Source of the DNA: Chthoniobacteraceae bacterium
Lineage (GTDB): Bacteria > Verrucomicrobiota > Verrucomicrobiia > Chthoniobacterales > Chthoniobacteraceae
Reading direction: 5' to 3'
NCBI GenBank assembly: GCA_947478975.1
Contig: CANJYI010000211.1
Coordinates: 1-5,337, forward strand
Length of the DNA stretch: 5,337 bases
Part shown: positions 1-5,337 of the stretch, piece after piece
How the letters are laid out: each line of letters opens with the position of its first letter
Position numbering within the stretch: position 1 is the stretch's first letter
The notes under the pieces: generated by a model
The model's database searches: none
Seen by the model: the letters and a program-made list of their open reading frames with translations, nothing else
Told to the model about the DNA's origin: nothing
Program-made: the position numbers and the translations under genes

Positions 1-323
1 AGGGGCCCCTGCTTGGTCGTAAACTCGCCGGTGCGCGGGTTGTATATGAGGGTGCCGATAAGGTCCGCGGGCAGGAGGTCCGGGGTGAACTGGATGCGCT
101 GGAACCCGGTGTTGATCGACTGGGCCAGCGTTTTAACCGTGAGCGTCTTTGCAAGCCCGGGAACGCCTTCCAGCAGGATGTGCCCGTTTGTCAAAAGACC
201 GACAAGCAGCCCCTCCACCAGCGCTTTCTGCCCCACCACAACCCGGGCGATTTCATTTTGCAGCGGCGTGACCCAATGGCTGGCAAGCCGGATTTGTTCG
301 GTGAGTTCCTGAGGCGTGGACAT
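1..323 (-). CDS. MoxR-family AAA+ ATPase, N-terminal part (3' end outside window)
   Basis: The visible 107 codons start at the ATG at 323 and run off the left edge with no stop. Walker A is seen at residues 53-60 (GVPGLAKT, the usual MoxR form of GxxGxxKT), preceded by VVVGQKALVEGLL at about 28-40. The stretch RIQFTPDLLPADLIGT at 76-91 is a hallmark of the MoxR subfamily. Walker B, sensor and arginine-finger regions lie beyond the window. Proteins of this family are cytoplasmic ATPases thought to act as chaperones that insert cofactors or mature protein complexes. They are usually followed by DUF58, transglutaminase or von Willebrand factor A genes, which here would be outside the left edge; that is family knowledge, not seen. 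No Shine-Dalgarno sequence precedes the ATG. The family is secure; the cellular target is unknown. Confidence 0.93.
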   Translation of the reverse strand, partial: MSTPQELTEQIRLASHWVTPLQNEIARVVVGQKALVEGLLVGLLTNGHILLEGVPGLAKTLTVKTLAQSINTGFQRIQFTPDLLPADLIGTLIYNPRTGEFTTKQGP

Positions 324-444
324 GCGGTCAGCGGTGTGGCGGTTGATCGGGGTTGCTAGGGGAGGTCGCAGAGGGGTGCTGTGAATGGCGCACCTCACTT
401 TTTCCATGACAAGCGAGGACGCGCCTCTGTTCAACCTAGGCAAA

Positions 445-495
445 ACTATCCAACTGCCCACCGAAATTTAACAAAACTCAGAAAGTCTTTTCCAA
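445..495 (-). promoter_or_regulatory. Possible sigma70-type promoter region for the MoxR gene
   Basis: This is the most AT-rich part of the gap upstream of the MoxR ATPase. On the minus strand two overlapping hexamer pairs can be drawn. One is TTGTTA (474-469) and GATAGT (450-445) with an 18-base spacer. The other is TTGGAA (495-490) and TTAAAT (471-466), also with 18 bases. Each hexamer matches the consensus at only four of six positions. A start near 438 would leave a leader of about 115 bases before the ATG at 323. This is weak pattern matching and could be chance in AT-rich DNA. Confidence 0.22.
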
Positions 496-537
496 AGCCT
501 TAAACTAGGACGTGTTCACTGCCGGCAACTTCTCGCC

Positions 538-560
538 CACTCCTCGGGGAACGGGGAGTG
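538..560. repeat. Small hairpin next to the inverted repeat
   Basis: Arms cactcctc (538-545) and ggggagtg (553-560) pair over eight positions, one of them a G-T wobble, around a seven-base loop. It ends exactly where the 561-635 inverted repeat starts, so the two may be parts of one element. No T-run follows on either strand, which argues against an intrinsic terminator. Confidence 0.45.
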
Positions 561-635
561 ATCCGCAGATGACGCAGAGTTTTCAGATAAAAACAAACCC
601 TTAGGACACCTGTGAATTCAGTGTCATCTGCGGAT
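561..635. repeat. Inverted repeat with 13-bp perfect arms (CGCAGATGAC type)
   Basis: ATCCGCAGATGAC at 561-573 is exactly inverted as GTCATCTGCGGAT at 623-635. Pairing continues imperfectly inwards to about 586 and 610, including tcag/ctg(t)ga-like matches, and leaves a short AT-rich loop. The left arm also shows a 9-base periodicity, CGCAGAtga followed by CGCAGAgtt. From memory, motifs built from CGCAGAT units are scattered through intergenic DNA of Verrucomicrobiota and related phyla, and often give rise to spurious hypothetical ORFs. I cannot confirm copy number from this window. It could be a REP/MITE-like element, a transcript-end structure or a structured RNA. Confidence 0.7.
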
Positions 636-656
636 AAATCTCTAAATCTGAGACTT

Positions 657-696
657 CTGGATTTTGCACTCGAAAGCCCGCGAGTTGCCTTTCCAG
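657..696. repeat. Stem-loop in the HNH-MoxR intergenic region
   Basis: The outer arms are ctgga (657-661) and tccag (692-696). The inner arms are gcactcg (666-672) and cgagttgc (681-688), which pair fully apart from one bulged T, around an eight-base loop. An internal loop of four against three bases separates the two helices. Transcripts leaving the HNH gene on the minus strand would contain it, so it might help end or stabilise that message, but no U-tract follows. Confidence 0.4.
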
Positions 697-751
697 AGCA
701 AGGTTTCACTGGCTGTGAACTCGGCCTCATGCCGCAAGCGCTCTGGCGGGT

Positions 752-790
752 GCTCCTCCACCCCGCTCCTCCACCACGCTCCTCCGCAGC
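752..790. repeat. Three tandem 13-bp units
   Basis: The units are gctcctccacccc (752-764), gctcctccaccac (765-777) and gctcctccgcagc (778-790). The first eight bases are identical in all three, and the first two units differ at one position. The array ends six bases before the HNH stop codon at 797. On the minus strand each unit carries GGAGGAGC. The 13-bp period does not keep a reading frame, so it is unlikely to be coding. Confidence 0.6.
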
Positions 791-796
791 GCGCCC

Positions 797-1396
797 CTAC
801 CCCAGCTCCACGTGCCAGTAGGCCAGATCTATAAAATGCCGCCAGCTCTCGTGCGGTTTGCTGTCGAAAGTGATGTGCAGGAACGGCTGCCAGCGGGGCC
901 GCTCAGGCTTGCGCCGCAAGCGAAGGCCCACCTCGTGGGGCATCCGGTTTGCCTTCCGTGTATTGCACTTAATGCAGGAGCAGACAATGTTCTCCCAATT
1001 GGTTTCGCCGCCGCGCTCCCTCGGGATCACGTGGTCCAGATTCAGCTCCTTCCGGTCGAAAACTTTGTCGCAGTACTGGCAGGTGTTTTTGTCCCGCTCG
1101 TAGATGTTGTGCCGGGTGAACTTCACCTCCTTGCGCGGCACCCGGTCGAAGAGCGCCAGCACGATCACCCGCGGGATGCGGATTTTGAGGGAAATGGTGC
1201 TGACCATGTCCTCGTCGCAAGGCTCGCGGGAGGAAAGGTCGCGCCAACTGTCAAAGTCGTGCGTAAAAAAGTTGCCTCCCTCGGCGTGCACCACTTGGGC
1301 ATGCCCCGAGCAAAGCAAACAGAAAGCCCTTTTGGCAGAGCAAACATTTACAGCCTGCCAAAGACGGTTGAGGACAAGGACAGTACGTTCCAGCAT
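797..1396 (-). CDS. HNH endonuclease-family protein
   Basis: A 199-residue cytoplasmic protein. The HNH nuclease fold lies in the second half. A CxxC pair (C106, C109) and a second CxxC pair (C141, C144) would form the structural zinc site. LDH at 120-122 supplies the metal-binding Asp and catalytic His, followed by the GG turn, N136 in the WENIV segment, and CNTRKANR after the last Cys. The N-terminal part (VLVLNRLWQAVNVCSAKRAFCLL) is shared by a standalone HNH family that I recall from several environmental phyla and whose role is unknown. I chose the ATG at 1396 because this block starts right after it; an in-frame GTG at 1441 would add 15 residues of unlikely sequence. Neither start has a Shine-Dalgarno sequence. 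It follows the FAD oxidase gene by 60 bp. No methylase, reverse transcriptase or cas gene is nearby, so a restriction or defence role is unsupported. Confidence 0.88.
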   Translation of the reverse strand: MLERTVLVLNRLWQAVNVCSAKRAFCLLCSGHAQVVHAEGGNFFTHDFDSWRDLSSREPCDEDMVSTISLKIRIPRVIVLALFDRVPRKEVKFTRHNIYERDKNTCQYCDKVFDRKELNLDHVIPRERGGETNWENIVCSCIKCNTRKANRMPHEVGLRLRRKPERPRWQPFLHITFDSKPHESWRHFIDLAYWHVELG

Positions 1397-1456
1397 AGGC
1401 AAAAAACCGAGTGACTGACGAACGAAGAAGGAGGATAACACCCGCCGTCTTCCGCG

Positions 1457-2866
1457 TCAACGTACGCCCGAAACCGTCACAAACTTGTCAGGGTTCAACA
1501 GTCCCTGCGGATCCAATGCGCGCTTGAGTGCCTCATGAACGGCCCGGCCAACCTCCGGCACCGCCTGCGGCCACCAGCGCTGTTTGGCGATTCCCACCCC
1601 GTGCTCCCCGGTAATGGCGCCCCCCCAGGCCAGCACCTGGGTGAACAACTCGTCCAAGGCAGCCTCCACTCGGGCGCGGACCGCCGCGTCCTCGCGGTAA
1701 CCGGCGGCCATGATATTCACATGGATGTTCCCGTCGCCGGCGTGTCCAAAACACGCCACGGGGAAGCCGCTCCGCCGCCGTAAACCGTCGGCAAACTCCG
1801 CCAAATCCACCAACCGGCCCCGCGGCACGACAATATCCTCGTTCAGCTTGACCAACCCCGTCGCCTTCAGCGACGCGGAAAAACGGCGGCGCAAACCCCA
1901 CAGTTCCTCGCAAGCCACCTCGCCGACCGCCTTTTTGACCGAAAGCGCGCCAAGTCCCTTCAACAGGGCCTGCAGCGCCTTCGCCTCAGACCGCACCGAA
2001 GCGGGTTGTCCGTCCAGATCCAGCAAAAGATGCCCCGCCCCCGCGGGAACCACGGCCCGGCCGCAATGTTCCCGCGCAGCCTGAAGGGTGAAGGCGTCGG
2101 CAATTTCGAGGGCCGCGGGCAAAAAACCTGCGCGGAATACCGCCTGCACCCCGGCCGCAGCCTCGGCAAACGTTGCAAAACTGGCCGAAAGACTGGCCCT
2201 CGCCGGCGGAAGCGGCAGCAACCGCAGGGTCGCTTCCGTGATGATTCCCAGCAGCCCTTCAGACCCGACAAAGAGCCCCACCAGATCAAAACCGGTCTTG
2301 TTCTTGTGGGTGCGTCCTCCGGCCCGCAACACCCTTCCATCGGCCAGCACCGCCTCCAGGCCGAGTACGTAATGGCGGGTCACCCCGTATTTCAGGCAGC
2401 GGGGGCCGCCGGCGTTGGTCGCCAGGTTTCCACCGATGCTGCATTCCTTGAGGCTGGCGGGATCGGGCGGGTAAAAAAGCCCCTGCTCGCGCACGGCCGC
2501 CTGCAAGTCGCCGGTGATGACCCCGGGTTCGACAACCGCGACCCCGTCTTCAAAATTGATCTCCTTGATGCGCCGCATCCCCGCCACAGAGAGCACGATC
2601 CCTCCCCGCAAAGGCACGCAGCCGCCCACATAACCGACTCCCGCACCCCGCGGAGTGACCGGCACCCCATGTTCGGAGGCGTACGCCAGCGTGGCGGAAA
2701 CGTCCGCAGTCGAGGCGGCGTGGACCACCACCTGCGGGGTACTGCTGGCAAACCAGCGGTCCGCCGCATGCTCCGCCAGACTGGCGGGGTCATCGGCAAC
2801 CCGTTCTGCGCCCAGTAGCCGGCGCAGGTCCGAGGCGAGGTCTAGCGATTGATGCTTTCCAGCCAT
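1457..2866 (-). CDS. FAD-binding oxidase of the GlcD / D-lactate dehydrogenase family
   Basis: This 469-residue protein has the two-domain layout of the VAO/PCMH-type flavoproteins. The N-terminal FAD-binding domain (about 45-220) contains PRGAGVGYVGG (72-82), SIGGNLATNAGG (143-154) and GSEGLLGIITEATL (201-214), which bind the FAD. The C-terminal FAD-oxidase domain (about 225-462) carries GHAGDGNIHVN (374-384), GEHGVGIAKQ (420-429) and the terminal LNPDKF (457-462). Such enzymes oxidise 2-hydroxyacids such as glycolate or D-lactate to 2-oxoacids. The residues seen do not fix the substrate. Length fits a single-subunit enzyme, with no C-terminal iron-sulfur domain, and no GlcE/GlcF partners lie in the window. 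The ATG at 2866 is the only usable start: no upstream in-frame start exists before a stop, and there is none nearby downstream. This enforces a 25-bp overlap with the deacetylase gene and suggests translational coupling. Confidence 0.93.
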   Translation of the reverse strand: MAGKHQSLDLASDLRRLLGAERVADDPASLAEHAADRWFASSTPQVVVHAASTADVSATLAYASEHGVPVTPRGAGVGYVGGCVPLRGGIVLSVAGMRRIKEINFEDGVAVVEPGVITGDLQAAVREQGLFYPPDPASLKECSIGGNLATNAGGPRCLKYGVTRHYVLGLEAVLADGRVLRAGGRTHKNKTGFDLVGLFVGSEGLLGIITEATLRLLPLPPARASLSASFATFAEAAAGVQAVFRAGFLPAALEIADAFTLQAAREHCGRAVVPAGAGHLLLDLDGQPASVRSEAKALQALLKGLGALSVKKAVGEVACEELWGLRRRFSASLKATGLVKLNEDIVVPRGRLVDLAEFADGLRRRSGFPVACFGHAGDGNIHVNIMAAGYREDAAVRARVEAALDELFTQVLAWGGAITGEHGVGIAKQRWWPQAVPEVGRAVHEALKRALDPQGLLNPDKFVTVSGVR

Positions 2867-3972
2867 CTTTTGCGGAGTTCTTCATCCGTCATTTTGGCGG
2901 GTTTTTTCGCCACCGGGGCCGGGGTGGAGACCGTGGCTTCCGCCTTCACTGAAGAGCCGGCGCTTGATTTGGCCGGAGCGGCCTTTGGACTGGTGGTGCT
3001 CGGGGCGCTCTTGGTGGGCGCGGCAACCAGCTTGGGCGCAGCGGGGGCGTCCTTCTTTGCGGTGGGCTTTACGGCTGGCTTGGGGGCCGTCTTTGCAACC
3101 GGGGCGGCGGCGGGTTTTGGAGCCGCAGGCTTGTCCATGGCGATCAGCTCGGAGACTGTGACGAATTTGAAGCCCTTGGCTGCCAGCGCATCGAGGGTTT
3201 CAGGCATGGCATCGACCGTGCTCTTGTGGATGTCGTGGGCTAGTACAATGGAACCGGCACGGGCATGCCCAAGGATTTCGCTCTGCACGCGTGCGGCATC
3301 CCGCACCTTCCAGTCCAACGGGTCGACGTCCCAGAGGATGGTCCGGTACCCGAAGGTCTGGTAGGTCCAGCGGCGCATGTTCTCCGTCAGTGCGCCGTAG
3401 GGAGGGCGCAGGAGCTTCATGGTGACGCCCGTGGCGCTGAGGACCGCCTGATGGGTCTTGTCCAACTGCTCGCGAATGCCGCCCTCGCCGAGAGGATTGA
3501 GGATGGGGTGCGAGTAGGAGTGGTTGGCCAGTTCATGGCCTTCGGCCGCCATTCGCTTGAGAATCTCGGGGTACTGCGCCGCGTTTTGGCCGACAACAAA
3601 GAAGGTGGCCTTGATACCGCGCTGCTTGAGCATGTCCAACAAACGCGGGGTGTGTTGGGGGTGCGGTCCGTCGTCAAAAGTCATCGCGAGGTACTGTCCC
3701 TCCACCGTGCAGGAGGAGTAGGAAACCTTCGTGGCTGCCGCGCTCTTGGGCGCAGCCTCCTTGGACGCCGCGTCTTGTGCGGCGGCCGGCGCGCTGGCAA
3801 CCACCTCCGGCGCCCCCTGAGGAACGGCGGCTTCCGGAAGAGCCCCCTGCGGGAGCGCCGAGGCAGCCTGCGGTGGCACCGCGGGCACAGGCTCCTGCGG
3901 CGTGGCCGTCTGTGCCAGGAGCAGGGGCAGGTTCGAAAGGAGGAAACAGGTGGGAAGGAGCGCGCTTCGCAT
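2842..3972 (-). CDS. Exported polysaccharide deacetylase (NodB domain, carbohydrate esterase 4) with Lys/Ala/Pro-rich tail
   Basis: A 376-residue protein. Residues 1-20 form a signal peptide with a hydrophobic core and likely cleavage after LLLA. A Pro/Ala/Gln-rich linker follows (about 21-82), then the NodB domain (about 92-279). All five catalytic motifs are present: TFDDG (98-102; D100 catalytic base, D101 metal), HSYSH (151-155; both His bind metal), RPPYG (189-193), WDVDPLDW (214-221) and LAHD (244-247). It should be an active metal-dependent de-N- or O-acetylase acting outside the cytoplasmic membrane on peptidoglycan, chitin-like or exopolysaccharide chains; the substrate is unknown. 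The C-terminus (282-360) is low-complexity and basic, ending in a charged segment from 361. I chose the ATG at 3972 because the signal peptide starts there; the open frame extends to a GTG-type start at 4119, but that would add 49 Arg/Gly-rich residues before it. First gene of the probable operon with the FAD oxidase. Confidence 0.94.
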   Translation of the reverse strand: MRSALLPTCFLLSNLPLLLAQTATPQEPVPAVPPQAASALPQGALPEAAVPQGAPEVVASAPAAAQDAASKEAAPKSAAATKVSYSSCTVEGQYLAMTFDDGPHPQHTPRLLDMLKQRGIKATFFVVGQNAAQYPEILKRMAAEGHELANHSYSHPILNPLGEGGIREQLDKTHQAVLSATGVTMKLLRPPYGALTENMRRWTYQTFGYRTILWDVDPLDWKVRDAARVQSEILGHARAGSIVLAHDIHKSTVDAMPETLDALAAKGFKFVTVSELIAMDKPAAPKPAAAPVAKTAPKPAVKPTAKKDAPAAPKLVAAPTKSAPSTTSPKAAPAKSSAGSSVKAEATVSTPAPVAKKPAKMTDEELRKRWLESINR

Positions 3973-4133
3973 ACGGGTGGTTTGACTAACATCACCCAAG
4001 CGCGCCCCCAAAGGCAAACCGTTCCCTGAGGAAAGCAGCCTGAACCGGCCACCCCGCTGCCGCCAAAGGCCCGGTCTTTCCCGATCCGCCCCACTGCGCC
4101 ATAGTGTTGCCCCACCCACCCCCCAAACTTCCC
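3973..4133. promoter_or_regulatory. Divergent intergenic region, probable promoters for the deacetylase and Gfo/Idh/MocA genes
   Basis: With the starts chosen here, 161 bases separate the two divergent genes, and transcription in both directions must start in or near this stretch. No strong hexamers are visible. On the plus strand CATAGT (4100-4105) is a fair -10 box but lacks a good -35. A short ttcc-ctga-ggaa hairpin lies at 4022-4033. The octamer ccaaaggc occurs twice in direct orientation (4008-4015 and 4063-4070), 55 bases apart, and might bind a regulator. Both leaders are rich in C near the start codons and carry no Shine-Dalgarno sequence. Confidence 0.45.
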
Positions 4134-5159
4134 ATGCTCCACCGTCGTCAATTTATAGGCACCCTTGTTGCGGGTGCGGCTTCCCCCTTGTTTGCCGAGA
4201 CGCCCCGGCTCCGGGTCGGCCAAATCGGAACCGGGCACGCACACGCCTCCGGCAAAATGGAGGCGGTGCGCAGCCTGCCCGAGCTCTACGAGGTGGTGGG
4301 CGTCAGCGGCGCCGAGCGCGCAGTGGGCGCCGCCTACGCGGGAGTCCCCCGCCTGAGCGAGGGGGAGTTGCTTGCGCAGAACGGGCTGCGGGCCGTGCTG
4401 GTCGAGACCGCCGTGGGCGAGTCCTGCGCCACAGCGCTACGCGCACTGCGGGCGGGAAAACACGTCCATCTGGACAAGCCCGGCTCGCTCGAGCACGGGG
4501 AGTTTGTGGCGATGCGCCAGGAGGCGGAGGCGCTCGGTTTGACGGTGCAAATGGGCTACATGCTTCGCTACAACCCTGCGTTCCAGCTGCTTTTCCAAGC
4601 GCACCGGGAGGGCTGGCTGGGCGAGATTCTCGAGATTGACGCCATGATGGGCAAACTCGCCGACCCGGGCACCCGGCGCAACATCGGCGCACTGCCGGGG
4701 GGCGGCATGTTCGAACTGGCCTGCCACGTCATCGACGCCGCGGTCACCCTTCTGGGCAAGCCCTCAGAGGTGCACGCCTTTTCCACCCCCACCCAGCCCG
4801 GAGACGCGGTCAAGGACAACCAACTCGCCGTCCTGGTCTACCCCAAGACCACCGTCACCATCCGCTGCAACCATGCCGACCCCTTTGGCGGTCCGCGCCG
4901 CCGCTTTCAGGTGGCCGGCACCCTCGGGGCCATGGAGATCCAGCCGCTGGAATCCGGCAAGGCCACGCTCTCGCTCAGCAGCAACTGCGGCCCTTGGAAA
5001 AAAGGGGTGCAGCCCATCGCTTTACCCGTTCGCAAAGGTCGTTATGACGAGGAATTTATCGACCTGGCCCGGGTCTTGCGCGGTGAAAAAAAGCTGCACT
5101 GGACCGCGGCACACGACATCGCCGTCCACGAAACGGTGCTGCGCGCAGCCGGAATCTGA
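4134..5159 (+). CDS. Tat-exported Gfo/Idh/MocA-family oxidoreductase
   Basis: A 341-residue protein. Its N-terminus is a twin-arginine signal (HRRQFIG at 3-9, a hydrophobic stretch, likely cleavage after LFA at 19-21), so it should be exported folded with its cofactor. The Rossmann domain begins at RVGQIGTGHAHASGK (27-41). The lysine motif appears as DKP (114-116) where most relatives have EKP. GYMLRYNP (141-148) follows. The second domain carries GGGMFELACHVIDA (189-202), with H198 and D201 at the usual catalytic His and Asp positions. Relatives use NAD(P) to oxidise, reduce or rearrange sugars and cyclitols; exported members are common in Planctomycetota and Verrucomicrobiota. The substrate cannot be told. 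The ATG at 4134 is preferred over the in-frame GTG at 4104 because the Tat signal starts there. It diverges from the deacetylase, so a shared glycan theme is possible but unproven. Confidence 0.92.
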   Translation: MLHRRQFIGTLVAGAASPLFAETPRLRVGQIGTGHAHASGKMEAVRSLPELYEVVGVSGAERAVGAAYAGVPRLSEGELLAQNGLRAVLVETAVGESCATALRALRAGKHVHLDKPGSLEHGEFVAMRQEAEALGLTVQMGYMLRYNPAFQLLFQAHREGWLGEILEIDAMMGKLADPGTRRNIGALPGGGMFELACHVIDAAVTLLGKPSEVHAFSTPTQPGDAVKDNQLAVLVYPKTTVTIRCNHADPFGGPRRRFQVAGTLGAMEIQPLESGKATLSLSSNCGPWKKGVQPIALPVRKGRYDEEFIDLARVLRGEKKLHWTAAHDIAVHETVLRAAGI

Positions 5160-5189
5160 GGCTGTATGAACTAGTCATGCAACAGCCTC
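5158..5189 (+). terminator. Stem-loop at the end of the Gfo/Idh/MocA gene (no U-tract)
   Basis: gaggctgt (5158-5165) pairs perfectly with acagcctc (5182-5189). Inside, atga (5166-5169) pairs with tcat (5175-5178) around the loop actag, with a three-base bulge on the right side. The stem starts within the TGA stop codon (5157-5159). The position fits a transcript-end structure, but the following bases (tgaagcttcct) are not a T-run, so it is not a classical intrinsic terminator. Confidence 0.4.
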
Positions 5190-5337
5190 TGAAGCTTCCT
5201 CCTTGCCCTTGCTTGCGACCTTAACTAGTAAGAGCTTTTGTCAGACACGAGTTCCCCCCAGCTCTCTGGTCTTTCACCGCACCCTGATTTTTCTTCCTAA
5301 AACCATTGCGACCAGAGCCGGGCCGAAGGGCTAAATC
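5190..5337. other. Right-hand intergenic end, no gene seen
   Basis: No open frame or RNA gene is recognised. The heptamer aactagt recurs at 5223-5229, also present in the loop of the preceding stem-loop at 5169-5175. An 8-bp inverted repeat, ctctggtc (5264-5271) and gaccagag (5310-5317), is separated by 38 bases. The stretch may belong to the leader or trailer of a gene beyond the right edge. Confidence 0.5.

Larger units (their letters stand above)
324..796. other. Intergenic region without a credible gene, between HNH and MoxR genes
   Basis: This 473-base gap holds only short open frames on either strand. None has a recognisable domain, and the 76-codon minus-strand frame at 500-730 is read straight through the inverted repeat. 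What can be seen is an AT-rich stretch with possible promoter hexamers (445-495), a small hairpin (538-560), a 13-bp perfect inverted repeat (561-635), a further stem-loop (657-696), and three 13-bp tandem units (752-790) just beyond the HNH stop codon. No tRNA or other known RNA gene was recognised. Confidence 0.7.

Noticed and set aside
500..730. 76-codon minus-strand open frame in the intergenic gap
   Set aside because: It reads through the inverted repeat, has an Arg/Ser-rich composition typical of noncoding DNA, no domain and no start signal.
538..790. CRISPR array or toxin-antitoxin pair in the repeat-rich gap
   Set aside because: Repeats are either inverted or contiguous 13-bp units with no spacers, no cas gene is nearby, and no small ORF pair of suitable form is present.
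812..1414. 200-codon plus-strand open frame fully antisense to the HNH gene
   Set aside because: The HNH frame carries intact zinc and catalytic motifs; the antisense frame has none and is a by-product of high GC.
1397..1441. GTG start at 1441 for the HNH protein
   Set aside because: The added 15 residues are not part of the recognisable N-terminal block, which begins right after the ATG at 1396.
2006..2818. 270-codon plus-strand open frame antisense to the FAD oxidase
   Set aside because: Its composition is rich in Arg, Gly, His and Pro with no recognisable motif, while the opposite strand has a complete conserved enzyme.
3265..4029. 254-codon plus-strand open frame antisense to the deacetylase
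   Set aside because: All five NodB motifs are on the other strand; the antisense frame is a high-GC shadow.
3973..4119. 49-residue N-terminal extension of the deacetylase
   Set aside because: It is Arg/Gly-rich, would bury the signal peptide in the interior and nearly reach the divergent gene; the ATG at 3972 gives a normal signal peptide.
4104..4133. GTG start adding ten residues to the Gfo/Idh/MocA protein
   Set aside because: The extension (MLPHPPPKLP) is unlike a signal peptide n-region, and the ATG at 4134 places the twin arginines at residues 4-5 as usual.

Overview
The window is high-GC bacterial DNA with five genes. Four lie on the minus strand and one on the plus strand, diverging from the others. 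It looks like a chromosomal fragment from Verrucomicrobiota (perhaps Opitutales) or a related PVC-group lineage. This is inferred from three things: a Tat-exported Gfo/Idh/MocA protein, an HNH protein of a type I associate with these phyla, and a short CGCAGATGACGCAG-type dispersed repeat. No marker gene is present, so the phylum call is tentative. None of the five chosen starts has a convincing Shine-Dalgarno sequence, which also fits such lineages.

Layout, left to right. 1-323 (minus): the first 107 codons of a MoxR-family AAA+ ATPase, running off the left edge. 324-796: a 473-base gap without a credible gene. It holds a possible promoter for the ATPase, a run of hairpins and inverted repeats at about 538-696, and three tandem 13-bp units at 752-790. 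797-1396 (minus): an HNH endonuclease-family protein. 1457-2866 (minus): a GlcD/D-lactate dehydrogenase-type FAD oxidase. 2842-3972 (minus): an exported polysaccharide deacetylase with an intact NodB active site and an unusual lysine/alanine/proline tail. 3973-4133: a divergent intergenic region. 4134-5159 (plus): a Tat-signal Gfo/Idh/MocA oxidoreductase, followed by a stem-loop that begins inside its stop codon. 5160-5337: no gene seen.

The deacetylase, FAD oxidase and HNH genes probably form one transcription unit read in that order. The first two overlap by 25 bp and the third follows after 60 bp. Their functions (envelope glycan modification, 2-hydroxyacid oxidation, DNA cleavage) do not form an obvious pathway. 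The MoxR gene probably starts a separate operon that continues outside the window. I found no CRISPR array, transposase, integrase, tRNA, rRNA or recognisable defence system. The most unexplained parts are the structured intergenic stretch beside the HNH gene and the deacetylase tail.
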